DNA of 64,000 nucleotides. Origin: Candidatus Gastranaerophilales bacterium (GTDB lineage Bacteria > Cyanobacteriota > Vampirovibrionia > Gastranaerophilales > Gastranaerophilaceae). How positions within the stretch are numbered: position 1 is the stretch's first letter; the number at the start of each line of letters is the position of its first letter. Below the pieces are notes generated by a model. The model made no database searches. It saw nothing but the letters and a program-made list of their open reading frames with translations, and was not told where the DNA came from. The DNA lies in the NCBI GenBank assembly GCA_028693235.1, contig JAQUVW010000004.1:124001-188000 (forward strand), in the 5' to 3' direction. A program made the translations under genes and the position numbers. This document shows, piece after piece, positions 1 through 8,376 of this stretch.

Positions 1-20
1 AACATATATACTTAACTCCT

Positions 21-911
21 CTAGTTATCAAATCTTAATGATTTTATATTTCTACCGTTATACGCTCCGCCAAATTTATTTTGCAGATTAGCAACATGGA
101 CAACACCATCTGTGGTAAAGGATTGACCGACATAAGCTCTAAAGACATTTGTTCCAGCCTTTACTATGACTTTATCTCTGGCAATATTCAATATCGTAAA
201 GCCAGCTAATCTATCGCCCACTCTTACAAGTTGATCTTTTCCGTTAATATTTACAATAGCTGATGGTTTTTTAGAATCAAACATAATACCTGATATGGTT
301 GTTTGCATTAATTCTTCTGCTTGAACATCAGGTAAAGTAGCTTTCGGAGGTTCAATCAAATCAAATCCAATAGTAGGGTACGAAACGCTTGGACCGGAAG
401 AACCACTTTTTGATATAGTAGGAATAAACGGATTTTCACGTCCGCCTCCACCTATTGAAACGAAAACCAAATCTTTATCTTGACCGGCTTGAGCAATGGG
501 AGGCAATCCGTCTTTCCCTTGAGCAACATCATCTGCAGGCAATTTACCCTTAACAGAAGCACCATCAGGCAAACCTGAGTCTACGGCAACTTCTACAGTA
601 GCTGTTTCATTTGAACCATCTTTACTTTTGGCTTGATCATAGAAATAATCGCCCATTTCTTCTTGGTTAGACGTTTTGTCGATATCTTTATTTATGTCTT
701 GAGTATGTTTAAACAAACCTATTGCCAATAAAGCAAGGAATATCACAACAACTATAATAATTTTTTTTATTTTTTGAGCATCACCTTGATTAGGAGCCAA
801 CTCCTGTAAATCTTCTTCAGTCGCAACATTATCTGACGGAGCCTGTGCTTCATCTTGATTTTGTTGATTTTCATCTTCTATATTGTGCCACTCGTTCGGG
901 TTATTCAGCAT
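21..911 (-). CDS. GspC/PilP-like inner-membrane pilus or secretion protein
   Basis: Predicted bitopic envelope protein of 296 residues. An acidic, Gln/Asn-rich cytoplasmic N-terminus of about 48 residues is followed by one membrane segment (about residues 49-67, KKIIIVVVIFLALLAIGLF), a low-complexity linker, and a small beta-rich C-terminal domain (about 200-280) containing 'SAIVNINGKDQLVRVGD' and 'ILNIARDKVIV'. That pattern resembles the periplasmic homology region of GspC and the PilP fold, in which a short repeat ends in 'G..F'. Several prepilin genes occur in this window, so a role in the type IV pilus/type II secretion machinery is a reasonable inference. It is transcribed away from the divergent gene at 1166. 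Family assignment is by pattern only; a generic SH3-like periplasmic protein is the alternative. Confidence 0.5.
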   Translation of the reverse strand: MLNNPNEWHNIEDENQQNQDEAQAPSDNVATEEDLQELAPNQGDAQKIKKIIIVVVIFLALLAIGLFKHTQDINKDIDKTSNQEEMGDYFYDQAKSKDGSNETATVEVAVDSGLPDGASVKGKLPADDVAQGKDGLPPIAQAGQDKDLVFVSIGGGGRENPFIPTISKSGSSGPSVSYPTIGFDLIEPPKATLPDVQAEELMQTTISGIMFDSKKPSAIVNINGKDQLVRVGDRLAGFTILNIARDKVIVKAGTNVFRAYVGQSFTTDGVVHVANLQNKFGGAYNGRNIKSLRFDN

Positions 912-1165
912 CTATAATTCTCACTCAATACTTATCAGAATTTTATACCTTCCTGCTAACGAGGTTATCGTATAAAAACAGTAATTTATTTATATTTTAC
1001 TTTGGTTTATAAAAATTGGCAAATTCATTACTATTTACCAAAAATAGTATAACAGCATAAAACAATAGCATGCAAATATATAAACTATATGGAGTATAAA
1101 TTTATAATAATTTACTTGAAATGAATGAGATAAATTTGTAATATATATATAAATTGGGGTAAAAA

Positions 1166-2881
1166 TTGAAAGAAATATTTGTAATATCACCTATAAAAAA
1201 ACCTTCCGACATTGATACCTTTACTCAAAATTCATCATGCCGAGAGTTTTATGTTTATCATCACAAATTTCTTAACAACAATTTTGACTATGTTAAAGAG
1301 TTTATAGACAAGGCACACGCCACAAATTCAAAGATATATGTCAATTTCAAGCACAATATAACAGAAGATGAAATTGTCGAAATAAAAAAATTCATTACAT
1401 ATTTAAAATCGACTAAAATTGATGGAATTTTTATAAACAGCTTTGCAATACTTGAAGCTGTGAAAACGCACAACTTACCTTACGAAGTGATTATCGACTC
1501 GTATTTTGATATACACAATCTGGCTGGAATCGACTTTATAAACAATTTTCATAAGGCAAACAGGCTTATTATTACGGAAGAAATTTACCTCAAAAATATT
1601 GCAAAAATAAAGCAATACACCAATCTTTCACTCTCAATTGACAGCGACAACTTACCTTGGTGTGCAGAAGATATAAAAAAACTAAAAGCTATTGACTCCA
1701 TTGTTATCAAAGGGAAATTTGCAACCTCTGAAGAAATATTAGACGGTATAAATCTTGTTGAAAAAATTCTTGAAAAACCAAAAGTTTTCAAAAATCAGAA
1801 ATTGCCTTTTAAACATATAAGAAAAAGCTTTTACCAAACGAACCACTTTTCAGGAGAAGTTATAAGTGCTCAAGGAAAAGATTTCAAATTCAGCAGATAC
1901 ATCAAGACATTCGAATGGGATGCAAAAAGAACTCGTCTAAAAGGTCATGTCGAATACAAATCATTGAATTTACCAAAAATAAATCTAAGACTATCTTCTC
2001 TCTTACAAATGAAAGAAGTCAAAAAATTCATAGACAGATTGGGCTTCAACCCAATATACTCAATTGAATTCGGTGAAATATTAAACACCTCAGACCTTGC
2101 AAAAAGCAGTTTCAGCGAGGTCATGACAAAAGTTAAAAAATTCTGCAAAGCCCAAGACATAAAGCTTCAAGTAAGCACCCCTCGTATTTTAATAGAACGA
2201 GATTTTGACAGAGTGTATGAATACGTCAAAAATATTTGCCTTGAAGAACCGCACCCTTCAACAATAATCGCTAACAATATCGGTTACTTGTGGGCTTTTA
2301 TCAACGACAGTGAACTTCACCGTTTCCCTATAGAAATCGGGCAAGGAATCAACCTCTTAAATAGCATGTCCATTAACTGTTTGAACAATTTGCACCCTAT
2401 AAACACTATCGATTTTACAACTTTTAAAGATTTTCAAAACATAAAATCATGTATAAAAAAGATAAAACATATTATACCGAACAAAAAACTTACAATCAGT
2501 GGAAACATAAGAGTTCCATCGCTCGGATTATGTCCTTTAAATAACGATTCTGCAATAGTATCAAGACTTTCCTGCAAAGCACCTTGCCACAAAGGTAATT
2601 ATGCACTAAAAGACCCCTCTTTAAAAAAACTTTACCCCTTTGTTGTTGATGGTTTTTGTAGAATGCACATGTTCAAAGACGAAATTTTACAAATATACGA
2701 TTACATTCGCCCTCTTGAACAAATAGGCATAAACGAATTTGTAATTGATTGTAGCAGCCTAAATGCAAAATTTGTATCAATATTACTTACAAACATGTTG
2801 AACTCTTTAACCAATCCAAAAAATAACAACTTAAAATTGCCTACAGAATGCTCGTCCGATACCTTTCCTCAAAATATCTGA
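1166..2881 (+). CDS. Peptidase U32-like protein (divergent)
   Basis: 571-residue protein starting at TTG, 7 bases after GGGG. The first ~200 residues look like a TIM-barrel with U32-like phrases ('DGIFINSFAILEAVKTHNLPYEV', then 'ANRLIITEEI'). The last ~120 residues carry a U32-like cysteine cluster, 'LCPL...RLSCKAPCHKGNYAL', then 'VVDGFC' and 'PLEQIGINEFVIDC', comparable to the Fe-S-binding cysteines of U32 proteins such as YhbU/RlhA/TrhP. U32 proteins are now mostly linked to RNA hydroxylation and maturation of tRNA/rRNA or ubiquinone rather than proteolysis. The whole is a fused, diverged version. Its 3' end overlaps the convergent gene ending at 2841 by 41 bases. Substrate unknown. Confidence 0.55.
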   Translation: MKEIFVISPIKKPSDIDTFTQNSSCREFYVYHHKFLNNNFDYVKEFIDKAHATNSKIYVNFKHNITEDEIVEIKKFITYLKSTKIDGIFINSFAILEAVKTHNLPYEVIIDSYFDIHNLAGIDFINNFHKANRLIITEEIYLKNIAKIKQYTNLSLSIDSDNLPWCAEDIKKLKAIDSIVIKGKFATSEEILDGINLVEKILEKPKVFKNQKLPFKHIRKSFYQTNHFSGEVISAQGKDFKFSRYIKTFEWDAKRTRLKGHVEYKSLNLPKINLRLSSLLQMKEVKKFIDRLGFNPIYSIEFGEILNTSDLAKSSFSEVMTKVKKFCKAQDIKLQVSTPRILIERDFDRVYEYVKNICLEEPHPSTIIANNIGYLWAFINDSELHRFPIEIGQGINLLNSMSINCLNNLHPINTIDFTTFKDFQNIKSCIKKIKHIIPNKKLTISGNIRVPSLGLCPLNNDSAIVSRLSCKAPCHKGNYALKDPSLKKLYPFVVDGFCRMHMFKDEILQIYDYIRPLEQIGINEFVIDCSSLNAKFVSILLTNMLNSLTNPKNNNLKLPTECSSDTFPQNI

Positions 2882-3188
2882 TGGTATCATTCAAATGAGG
2901 TTTTACTTCTAATGAAATATTTTTTAGCCGCAAAGTCCGAATATTGAACATTGTTTCTTTGTCATGTACTAACCACAACATTGACCCTTCCGGATATTTT
3001 GCAAAATGAAATGTCGAACACAAAATACAAGTTTTTGTGGCATCAATCATATTCATACGAGAAGCATCCACCGTCAACGAGGTGCACTCTTTCTCCAAAA
3101 TATATTTTTTAACCTCATCAATAACTTGAAATACACTTGTCGTGTACTTGCCAATCTCGAGGTATAAGTTAGAACTTTCTACAGCTAT
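2841..3188 (-). CDS. Small conserved protein, possible STAS-like fold
   Basis: 115 residues from the ATG at 3188, which is preceded by GAGAGA about 8 bases upstream; an in-frame TTG at 3206 is a less likely start. The order 'IAVESSNLYLEIGKYTT...VKKYILEKECTSLTVDASRMNMIDATKTCILCSTF' (strand, helix, strand, 'D' loop, helix) resembles a STAS domain, where a buried strand ends in Asp/Ser followed by a helix. No catalytic residues are evident. STAS domains commonly act as anti-sigma antagonists, but I see no kinase partner next to it. It is convergent with, and overlaps, the U32-like gene, and is divergent from kdsD. Function unknown. Confidence 0.5.
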   Translation of the reverse strand: MAVESSNLYLEIGKYTTSVFQVIDEVKKYILEKECTSLTVDASRMNMIDATKTCILCSTFHFAKYPEGSMLWLVHDKETMFNIRTLRLKNISLEVKPHLNDTIRYFEERYRTSIL

Positions 3189-3326
3189 CATTAAAATTTC
3201 TCTCAATATAGTGGTACTATATAAATCGACATATATGTAAAAAAAATCAAAACTTTTATAACAAACTACATTATTTATATGAGATTGTCATATAATAATA
3301 TATATAAGAGAGAAAAGGTTCAAAAA

Positions 3327-4313
3327 ATGCTTCAAGCGATTATTAAATCAACAACTGTTCAAGATATAGCAAAAGAAGTTTTAGATATTGAAGCTAATTC
3401 AATCATAGAGCTCAAATCGAGAATAAATTCAAATATTGAAAAGGCAATAGACCTAATTATAAAATCTAAAGGCAGAGTAATTGTTACAGGAATGGGCAAG
3501 TCTGGTCATATAGCAAGAAAAGTAGCGGCTACTTTATCTTCAACAGGTACACCCGCTTACTTTTTGCACCCAGCTGAAAGCACCCACGGGGACTCAGGGA
3601 TTATAACAAGAGATGATGTAGTTATCGCAATGTCAAACAGCGGCGAAACTTCTGAATTATTAAACCTCTTACCGTTGATAAAAAGATTTGAAGTTCCTTT
3701 AATAAGCTTAGTGGGAAAAACGAAATCAACACTTGCACTAAAAAGTGACGTGGTTTTTGATATATCTGTAGAAAAAGAAGCATGCCCGCTTGGCAAAGCT
3801 CCTACAGCAAGTACAACAGCAACCCTTGCAATGGGTGACGCTATTGCAATTTGTCTTTTGAAAAAACGTGGATTCTCAGAAGAAGACTTCTTGCTTTTCC
3901 ACCCATCCGGTGCTTTGGGTAAAGGTATTTTATACAATGTTCAAGACTTAATGATTAAAGATGAAAAATTGCCTATCGTTCAAGAAAATAATTCGTTCAT
4001 AAATACTATTGATTTGATTTCTACTAAAAAATTAGGATGTGCAATTGTAATAAATCAACAAGGTACAATGACAGGAATTCTTACAGATGGTGACATAAGA
4101 AGGACTTTGTTGAAATATCACGATGTATCAGATTTAAAAACAAAAGATGTGATGACTAAAAACCCTAAAACAATTCACCACAAAGATTTAGCAGCAAAAG
4201 CTCTTGCAATAATGGAAAAACACGCTATTACATCTATTGCCGTTTGTGACGACAACAACAAACCAATAGGACTTGTGCATATTCACGATTTATTAAAAGC
4301 AGGAGTTGCTTAA
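3327..4313 (+). CDS. kdsD: Arabinose-5-phosphate isomerase KdsD
   Basis: Interconverts ribulose-5-phosphate and arabinose-5-phosphate, the first committed step to KDO of lipopolysaccharide. 328 residues. The N-terminal SIS domain has 'GRVIVTGMGKSGHIARKVAATLSSTGTPAYFLHPAESTHGD' and 'VVIAMSNSGETSE', with the family's conserved SIS Ser/Lys/Glu positions, and ends at 'FHPSGALGKG'. Two CBS domains follow (about 215-328: 'DLMIKDEKLPIVQE...DGDIRR' and 'VMTKNPKTIHH...VHIHDLLKAG'). I start it at 3327 because AAAGG sits just upstream; a 16-codon longer reading frame from 3279 lacks family similarity. The stop overlaps the kdsC start by one base (TAATG), so the two are translationally coupled. Confidence 0.95.
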   Translation: MLQAIIKSTTVQDIAKEVLDIEANSIIELKSRINSNIEKAIDLIIKSKGRVIVTGMGKSGHIARKVAATLSSTGTPAYFLHPAESTHGDSGIITRDDVVIAMSNSGETSELLNLLPLIKRFEVPLISLVGKTKSTLALKSDVVFDISVEKEACPLGKAPTASTTATLAMGDAIAICLLKKRGFSEEDFLLFHPSGALGKGILYNVQDLMIKDEKLPIVQENNSFINTIDLISTKKLGCAIVINQQGTMTGILTDGDIRRTLLKYHDVSDLKTKDVMTKNPKTIHHKDLAAKALAIMEKHAITSIAVCDDNNKPIGLVHIHDLLKAGVA

Positions 4314-4813
4314 TGACAAACACAGATTTATTATATAGAGCAAACAAAATCAAATTAATAGCTTTTGATGTAGACGGCGTTATGACTGATGGTGGTATCA
4401 TTTTTGACGAAAACGGGCTTGAATATAAAACCTTCAACGCTAAAGACGGTCAAGGTATAGTAATGTTAAACAAATCAGGTTTCAAAACCGCAATCATTAC
4501 AGCCAGAAACACAAAAACGGTGGAAATCAGAGCCACAATGCTTGGAATACACAAAATATGCCAAGGAAGAAAAAACAAACTCGAAACCCTTGAAGAAATT
4601 GCAAAAGAATTCAATATAGACTTTGAAGAAATAGCCTATATGGGTGACGACCTTCCCGACTTAAAAGTTTTACAAGTTGTCGGTTTACCTAGTTGCCCGA
4701 ATGACGCAGTAGAAGAAGTCAAAGAAGCCTCACTGTTTATTGCCCCTCGAGATGGTGGCAAAGGTGCAGTCCGTGACCTATGCGATTTGATTTATAAAGC
4801 AACTAAAAGATAA
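4313..4813 (+). CDS. kdsC: KDO-8-phosphate phosphatase KdsC
   Basis: 166-residue HAD-superfamily phosphatase releasing KDO from KDO-8-phosphate. HAD motif I is 'IKLIAFDVDGVMTDG' (DVDGV, nucleophile Asp), motif II 'TAR', and motifs III/IV 'AYMGDDLPDLKVL', typical of KdsC, which lacks a cap domain and acts as a tetramer. Length matches the family. Coupled to kdsD by a one-base overlap. With kdsB further along (29943) this gives three KDO steps in the window, so the cell should make LPS. It ends directly against the convergent prepilin gene, with no intergenic base between the two stop codons. Confidence 0.95.
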   Translation: MTNTDLLYRANKIKLIAFDVDGVMTDGGIIFDENGLEYKTFNAKDGQGIVMLNKSGFKTAIITARNTKTVEIRATMLGIHKICQGRKNKLETLEEIAKEFNIDFEEIAYMGDDLPDLKVLQVVGLPSCPNDAVEEVKEASLFIAPRDGGKGAVRDLCDLIYKATKR

Positions 4814-5398
4814 TTATTCGTCGAGACAACTTTCGCACATATCACAATCATGGGGAGTTTGAGAGCAGTCTCTGCCTGATATAATCGCCATCACGGGCGG
4901 ATATCCATCGACTTTTTCAGCTACGCGGTGTCCATTATCATCATAAACTCCATTAATGCGAAATCCATACCCGTCTTTAAGTGTTTGCCAGGAGTCTGTA
5001 TACTCATTTGGCTTTTTGTCACCATTTATATCTACAGATATATAATCCCAGTCTATAGAATATGCCATTCCGTCTGATGTATAAAATATAACATCCCCAT
5101 ATGAGTAGGCTTGTGAATCGTTTGTTGAAGATACTATATTCATTCTTTTTGAAAAGAAGTTTTGATACATACAATCAGACTCATAATCACATTCTTTAAG
5201 TAAATCAAAATAAGTTTGCCCCGTTAGAGCATAATGTTGTGTAATAGCTTGTGACAAAGCAGAATACGCTTTTTTTACAGCAGTCTTGGTTTCTTCTTTA
5301 TTTGTATTATTCAACAATGAAGGTATTGTCATCGCAGCAATAACGCCTATTATAACTAACGTAATCAAAACTTCTGCAAGAGTAAAAGCCTTTTTCAT
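4814..5398 (-). CDS. Type IV prepilin / pseudopilin-like protein, XRE-linked (copy 1)
   Basis: 194 residues from the ATG at 5398, preceded by AAGGACGG. The prepilin signal is exceptionally short (MKKA before FTLAEVLITLVIIG, with the +5 Glu of mature pilins), followed by the hydrophobic assembly helix. The globular domain has 'FFSKRMNIVSS', 'FYTSDGMAYSI' and 'VDINGDKKPNEYT', an Asp/Asn-rich loop reminiscent of the calcium loop of GspG-type pseudopilins, and paired cysteines near the C-terminus. It is closely related to the prepilin at 31017. A divergent XRE regulator starts 77 bases away, with two palindromes in between. Whether it builds a pilus, a T2SS pseudopilus or a competence fibre is not visible. 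Confidence 0.85.
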   Translation of the reverse strand: MKKAFTLAEVLITLVIIGVIAAMTIPSLLNNTNKEETKTAVKKAYSALSQAITQHYALTGQTYFDLLKECDYESDCMYQNFFSKRMNIVSSTNDSQAYSYGDVIFYTSDGMAYSIDWDYISVDINGDKKPNEYTDSWQTLKDGYGFRINGVYDDNGHRVAEKVDGYPPVMAIISGRDCSQTPHDCDMCESCLDE

Positions 5399-5422
5399 AT
5401 TTACCGTCCTTACCATTCGTCT

Positions 5423-5441
5423 TACCACCTACTGGGTGGTA
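5423..5441. promoter_or_regulatory. Palindromic operator 1 of XRE/prepilin locus A
   Basis: TACCACC-TACTG-GGTGGTA: a perfect 7-base inverted repeat with a 5-base centre, between the prepilin start (5398) and the XRE gene. It shares its ACCAC/GTGGT arms with the second palindrome centred 36 bases away, as expected for a dimeric XRE protein. Binding by the adjacent regulator is inference. Confidence 0.7.
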
Positions 5442-5458
5442 GATAACTCAAAACAAAT

Positions 5459-5477
5459 ATACCACAATAGGTGGTAT
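5459..5477. promoter_or_regulatory. Palindromic operator 2, overlapping XRE start codon
   Basis: ATACCAC-AATAG-GTGGTAT: a second perfect 7-base inverted repeat with a 5-base centre. Its last two bases are the first two of the XRE ATG at 5476, so occupancy would be expected to block expression of the regulator. No properly spaced ribosome binding site exists upstream of that ATG, because the only purine-rich run (AGGTGG) lies inside the palindrome, one base from the start. Confidence 0.7.
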
Positions 5478-5712
5478 GTGTAAAGATACAAAGAAAATTA
5501 ATGAATTATATTATAAACTCGGGCAAAATATAAAACAATATCGAAAAGAAAAGAATATTTCTCAAGAAAAACTCGCATTTTCAATAAACACCGCCAGAAA
5601 CTATATCGGCTGTATTGAGCGAGGCGAGAAACGCCCCAGCTTGGCGACGATTTATAAAATAACTCTAGTGCTTAAGATTTCGCTAACTGAATTATTTAAG
5701 GATATAGGGTAA
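5476..5712 (+). CDS. XRE-family HTH regulator, divergent from prepilin (locus A)
   Basis: 78-residue protein consisting of a short N-terminal extension and one Cro/C1-type helix-turn-helix: 'LGQNIKQYRKEKNISQEKLAFSINTARNYIGCIERGEKRPSLATIYKITLVLKISLTELF'. No ligand or protease domain. The ATG at 5476 lacks a normally spaced Shine-Dalgarno sequence and lies within a palindrome, suggesting a leaderless or tightly autoregulated message. It is divergent from the prepilin at 5398. The same arrangement recurs at 30720-31622. Role as repressor of itself and of the pilin is inferred from arrangement. A terminator follows at 5743. Confidence 0.85.
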   Translation: MCKDTKKINELYYKLGQNIKQYRKEKNISQEKLAFSINTARNYIGCIERGEKRPSLATIYKITLVLKISLTELFKDIG

Positions 5713-5742
5713 AACAGAAAGCACAGCAAAACACTTAATTTA

Positions 5743-5778
5743 TAAAAAAAGACCCTCGATTATGCGAGAGTCTTTTTT
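5743..5778. terminator. Bidirectional rho-independent terminator
   Basis: A-run, then GACCCTCG-attatg-CGAGAGTC with one internal mismatch, then a T-run. It separates the XRE gene from the convergent HEAT-repeat gene and could serve both. Confidence 0.75.
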
Positions 5779-5798
5779 AACTTTTTCTAAAAATGACG

Positions 5799-6647
5799 TT
5801 AAACGCCGACTTTCTTTTGAGAAGCCCCTGGAACTGATTGCCAATTAGCAGCCATGATTTTTTTGAAAGATTTCAAAGCTGTATCTTCAAGCTCACCAAG
5901 TTCTTCAGCAGCCATAATCAATTCTCTTAAAGGCATCAAAGCTCTTTGATCTCTAAGAACGCCTAAAGCAGCAGCGGCACCGGCTCTTACCAAATCATTT
6001 TCTTGAGTATTTTGCATAACCTCAATCAATGCAGGAACAGCTTTTGTATCGCTCAATTTGCCAAGAGATGTAACAGCGTAAATTCTGACATTTACCCATT
6101 CATCTTTAAGCATAGTAATAATTTTTTCAACGGCTTTTGGATTACCGATTTCACCCAAAGCTCTTGTTGCATCGCAACGGACATTAACTTTTTCGTGATC
6201 AAGTGATTCAATAAGTGCATCTGTAGCAACATCACCAATTTCAATCAACGCATCAGTAGCAGTAATACAAACTTGAGGATTTTCATCATTCAAAGCCTCA
6301 ACCAAAGGAACAACGACTTCTTTTCCGCCCAATCGGCCTAAAGCACGAGCAGCACGGACACGAACATCTACGTTTCGGTCTTCTTTCAAAGACTCAAGTA
6401 ATGGCATAGTAGCAGCGATATCACCGAGTTCACCAAGGGCTCTTGCGGCATACAAACGGACAGAGCCGTTTTTATCATTTTTTAACACATCAATCAAAGG
6501 CTCAACAGCGGCAGAGTCGCCCATTTCGCCCAAGATTCTAGCTGCATTATATCTAACTTTTTCAGAATTACTTGTTCTCAAGTCATTCAATAAGTCATCA
6601 AATGATTTTTTAGCTTGTTTCTTTCTTGAATTCACACTAATTGTCAT
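5799..6647 (-). CDS. HEAT/PBS-lyase-repeat scaffold protein
   Basis: 282 residues made almost entirely of ~31-residue HEAT-like repeats, each with the phrase 'VR..AARALGELGD..A..PL...L' (for example at about residues 30-60, 61-92, 93-124, and on to 250). Repeats of this type occur in phycobilisome lyases (CpcE/F) of cyanobacteria, but also in many unrelated scaffolds; no phycobiliprotein is present here, so a lyase role is not implied. The start has a strong GGAGGAAA site. A smaller HEAT-like gene lies at 18144. Probably cytoplasmic protein-protein interaction; partner unknown. Confidence 0.85.
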   Translation of the reverse strand: MTISVNSRKKQAKKSFDDLLNDLRTSNSEKVRYNAARILGEMGDSAAVEPLIDVLKNDKNGSVRLYAARALGELGDIAATMPLLESLKEDRNVDVRVRAARALGRLGGKEVVVPLVEALNDENPQVCITATDALIEIGDVATDALIESLDHEKVNVRCDATRALGEIGNPKAVEKIITMLKDEWVNVRIYAVTSLGKLSDTKAVPALIEVMQNTQENDLVRAGAAAALGVLRDQRALMPLRELIMAAEELGELEDTALKSFKKIMAANWQSVPGASQKKVGV

Positions 6648-6936
6648 GTCTTTCCTCCGACATTTAAACTTTCCTTCACACTTACTTATCTAAAAAAAAG
6701 AAAACATAAACTATTGACTTTTTTTGATGTAAGATTACAAAATATTTACAATTGCGTTCACAAACGACATAAAACGTATAAAGAACACTTATTTTTATTT
6801 TGTTCTAATACTATAGCATATTTTTTGAAGCTTGTCTTTAGTTCAACAGGATTATTGGTGCAAAAGTATGAGATTTTTTATATATAAATAAGTATGTTTA
6901 ACTTATTTTGTGATACTTTCGACTTTATTTTAGACG

Positions 6937-6966
6937 TTTACAAAAATTAATATATATTGTTATAAT
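6937..6966 (+). promoter_or_regulatory. Predicted sigma-70-type promoter of the UbiA-like gene
   Basis: TTTACA, an 18-base spacer, then TATAAT, 34 bases before the ATG at 7000. The remainder of the 352-base intergenic region (6648-6999) is AT-rich with no open reading frame; it must also hold the divergent promoter of the HEAT-repeat gene, for which I see only a possible TTGTAA element on the minus strand around 6733-6738. Confidence 0.55.
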
Positions 6967-6999
6967 TTTATTAATAAGGGAAAACAAAAGGGAATTTTT

Positions 7000-8001
7000 A
7001 TGAACAAAATTTTAAATGAAATAAAATTTTGGTGGAACGCCTCAAGGGGCTATACAACGCCTGTAACAATCATGTCATGGAGTGTGCCTTTTATTTTTGC
7101 ACTTAGTGAGGGCGGTAACATATTTTTTGGAATTTTGGCACTTATTGGAATTTTGTCTGTTCACCTCGGCGTAAATCTTTTTGATGATATTGTTGATTAT
7201 TATTTTGAAAAATACAAAACAAAAAAAGGTTTGCAAAACACTATTAATTTTCAAAAGGGGAAATGCAAATATATTATAGATGGACACGCCACCTATAGAA
7301 TTATTCTGTTGATTACATTCTGCTTATTCGCTCTTGGCGGGCTGATAGGGCTGTTTTTTGTTTGGAAGTGTGGATTGCCGGTATTATACATAATGCTAAT
7401 TACCGCTTTTTTGTGTGTTTTATACCCGTTAGTTACATATATTGGACTGGGGGAAATTATTGTCGGAACAGTCTACGCACCACTTTTATATAGCGGCGTT
7501 TATTTTGTTATGACAAAATCGTTTTCCGTTGAAATACTACTTGTTTCAATATCAACAGGACTTTTAACTATAGGATTATTAAACGCACACACATTTATGG
7601 ATTTTGATTTCGATAAAAGAAACCGAAAAATCACGCTTTGCACCATTGCTAAAACCAAACACAATGCGGTCAAAACAGAAGGTGCCATTTTTATATTAGC
7701 AATGTTAAATATAATTATATTAGTATCGATAGGGAAATTACCCCCTATTATGTTGCTAACACTGGGGACAATACCTTTAATGATAACCCTTTACGAACTT
7801 TTGTATCGACACATAGAAAACCCTAATATCTATATAAAGGCAAAATTTTGGATGGGACCCATTGAAAATTGGAACGAAATAGTTAAAAATAAAAACGAAG
7901 GTTTTATGCAAAAATTTTTACTTGCACGAAACGTCATGTTTATATTTACGTTATTGTTGTGCATAGCAAAAATAATAGAAGAAATCAGGAAATGTATATA
8001 A
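7000..8001 (+). CDS. UbiA-family prenyltransferase
   Basis: Integral membrane protein of 333 residues with about 8-9 hydrophobic segments. The first Asp-rich motif is 'HLGVNLFDDIVDYYFE' (NxxxDxxxD type) and the second 'HTFMDFDFDKRNRKITL' (DxxxD), the two Mg-pyrophosphate-binding loops of UbiA enzymes. The second loop, 'D.D.RN.K.TL', is reminiscent of MenA (1,4-dihydroxy-2-naphthoate polyprenyltransferase), but the acceptor cannot be decided from sequence. No quinone genes are adjacent. Start supported by an 'AAAGGGAA' site. The small zinc-ribbon gene downstream overlaps its last codons. Confidence 0.8.
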   Translation: MNKILNEIKFWWNASRGYTTPVTIMSWSVPFIFALSEGGNIFFGILALIGILSVHLGVNLFDDIVDYYFEKYKTKKGLQNTINFQKGKCKYIIDGHATYRIILLITFCLFALGGLIGLFFVWKCGLPVLYIMLITAFLCVLYPLVTYIGLGEIIVGTVYAPLLYSGVYFVMTKSFSVEILLVSISTGLLTIGLLNAHTFMDFDFDKRNRKITLCTIAKTKHNAVKTEGAIFILAMLNIIILVSIGKLPPIMLLTLGTIPLMITLYELLYRHIENPNIYIKAKFWMGPIENWNEIVKNKNEGFMQKFLLARNVMFIFTLLLCIAKIIEEIRKCI

Positions 8002-8225
8002 TAGAATTAATATATAAAAAATTTTTTGAAAAGAAAACACAGAAAGCACCGCCAGACCTTGAGGCAGCTAATCTAAATGTGCAAGACGAGCTGGAAGATG
8101 TAAATACCTGCAAACATATATTTTTGCCGATAGACAGTACAAAAAAGATACTAGCATGCTCGAAATGCGGTTTTGTAGTAAAAGCGGAAGACTTGCAAAA
8201 ACATCGCAATTTTTTTCTCAGGTAA
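7992..8225 (+). CDS. Small zinc-ribbon protein
   Basis: 77 residues from the ATG at 7992, overlapping the last codons of the UbiA-like gene (10-base overlap, shifted frame) with AGGA just upstream, so probably translationally coupled. The C-terminal half reads 'TCKHIFLPIDSTKKILACSKCGFVVKAEDL': a C-x-H plus C-x2-C set that could bind one zinc. The N-terminus 'MYIIELIYKKFF' is amphipathic. I do not recognise a named family. Followed by a strong terminator. Confidence 0.6.
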   Translation: MYIIELIYKKFFEKKTQKAPPDLEAANLNVQDELEDVNTCKHIFLPIDSTKKILACSKCGFVVKAEDLQKHRNFFLR

Positions 8226-8238
8226 ATCATAAACATAA

Positions 8239-8268
8239 GAAGAGCTTACATTGCGTAAGCTCTTTCTT
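8239..8268. terminator. Rho-independent terminator
   Basis: AAGAGCTTAC-attgc-GTAAGCTCTT, a perfect 10-base stem followed by a T-rich run; it ends the UbiA-like/zinc-ribbon unit. The next 100 bases (to the RHH gene stop) have no reading frame, only two copies of CCCCATTG (8319 and 8333). Confidence 0.85.
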
Positions 8269-8376
8269 TAAATCCCCAAATAAATAACCTATTTTGTAGT
8301 CTAGCGCCTGTCCTCTGTCCCCATTGAGCAATCCCCATTGCACAAGTAGCGGAAACGAAGGATTATTGTTGAAACT

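Noticed and set aside
5799-6647. Phycobilisome lyase (CpcE/F) identity for the HEAT-repeat protein
   Set aside because: HEAT repeats alone are not specific and no phycobiliprotein or photosynthesis gene is present.
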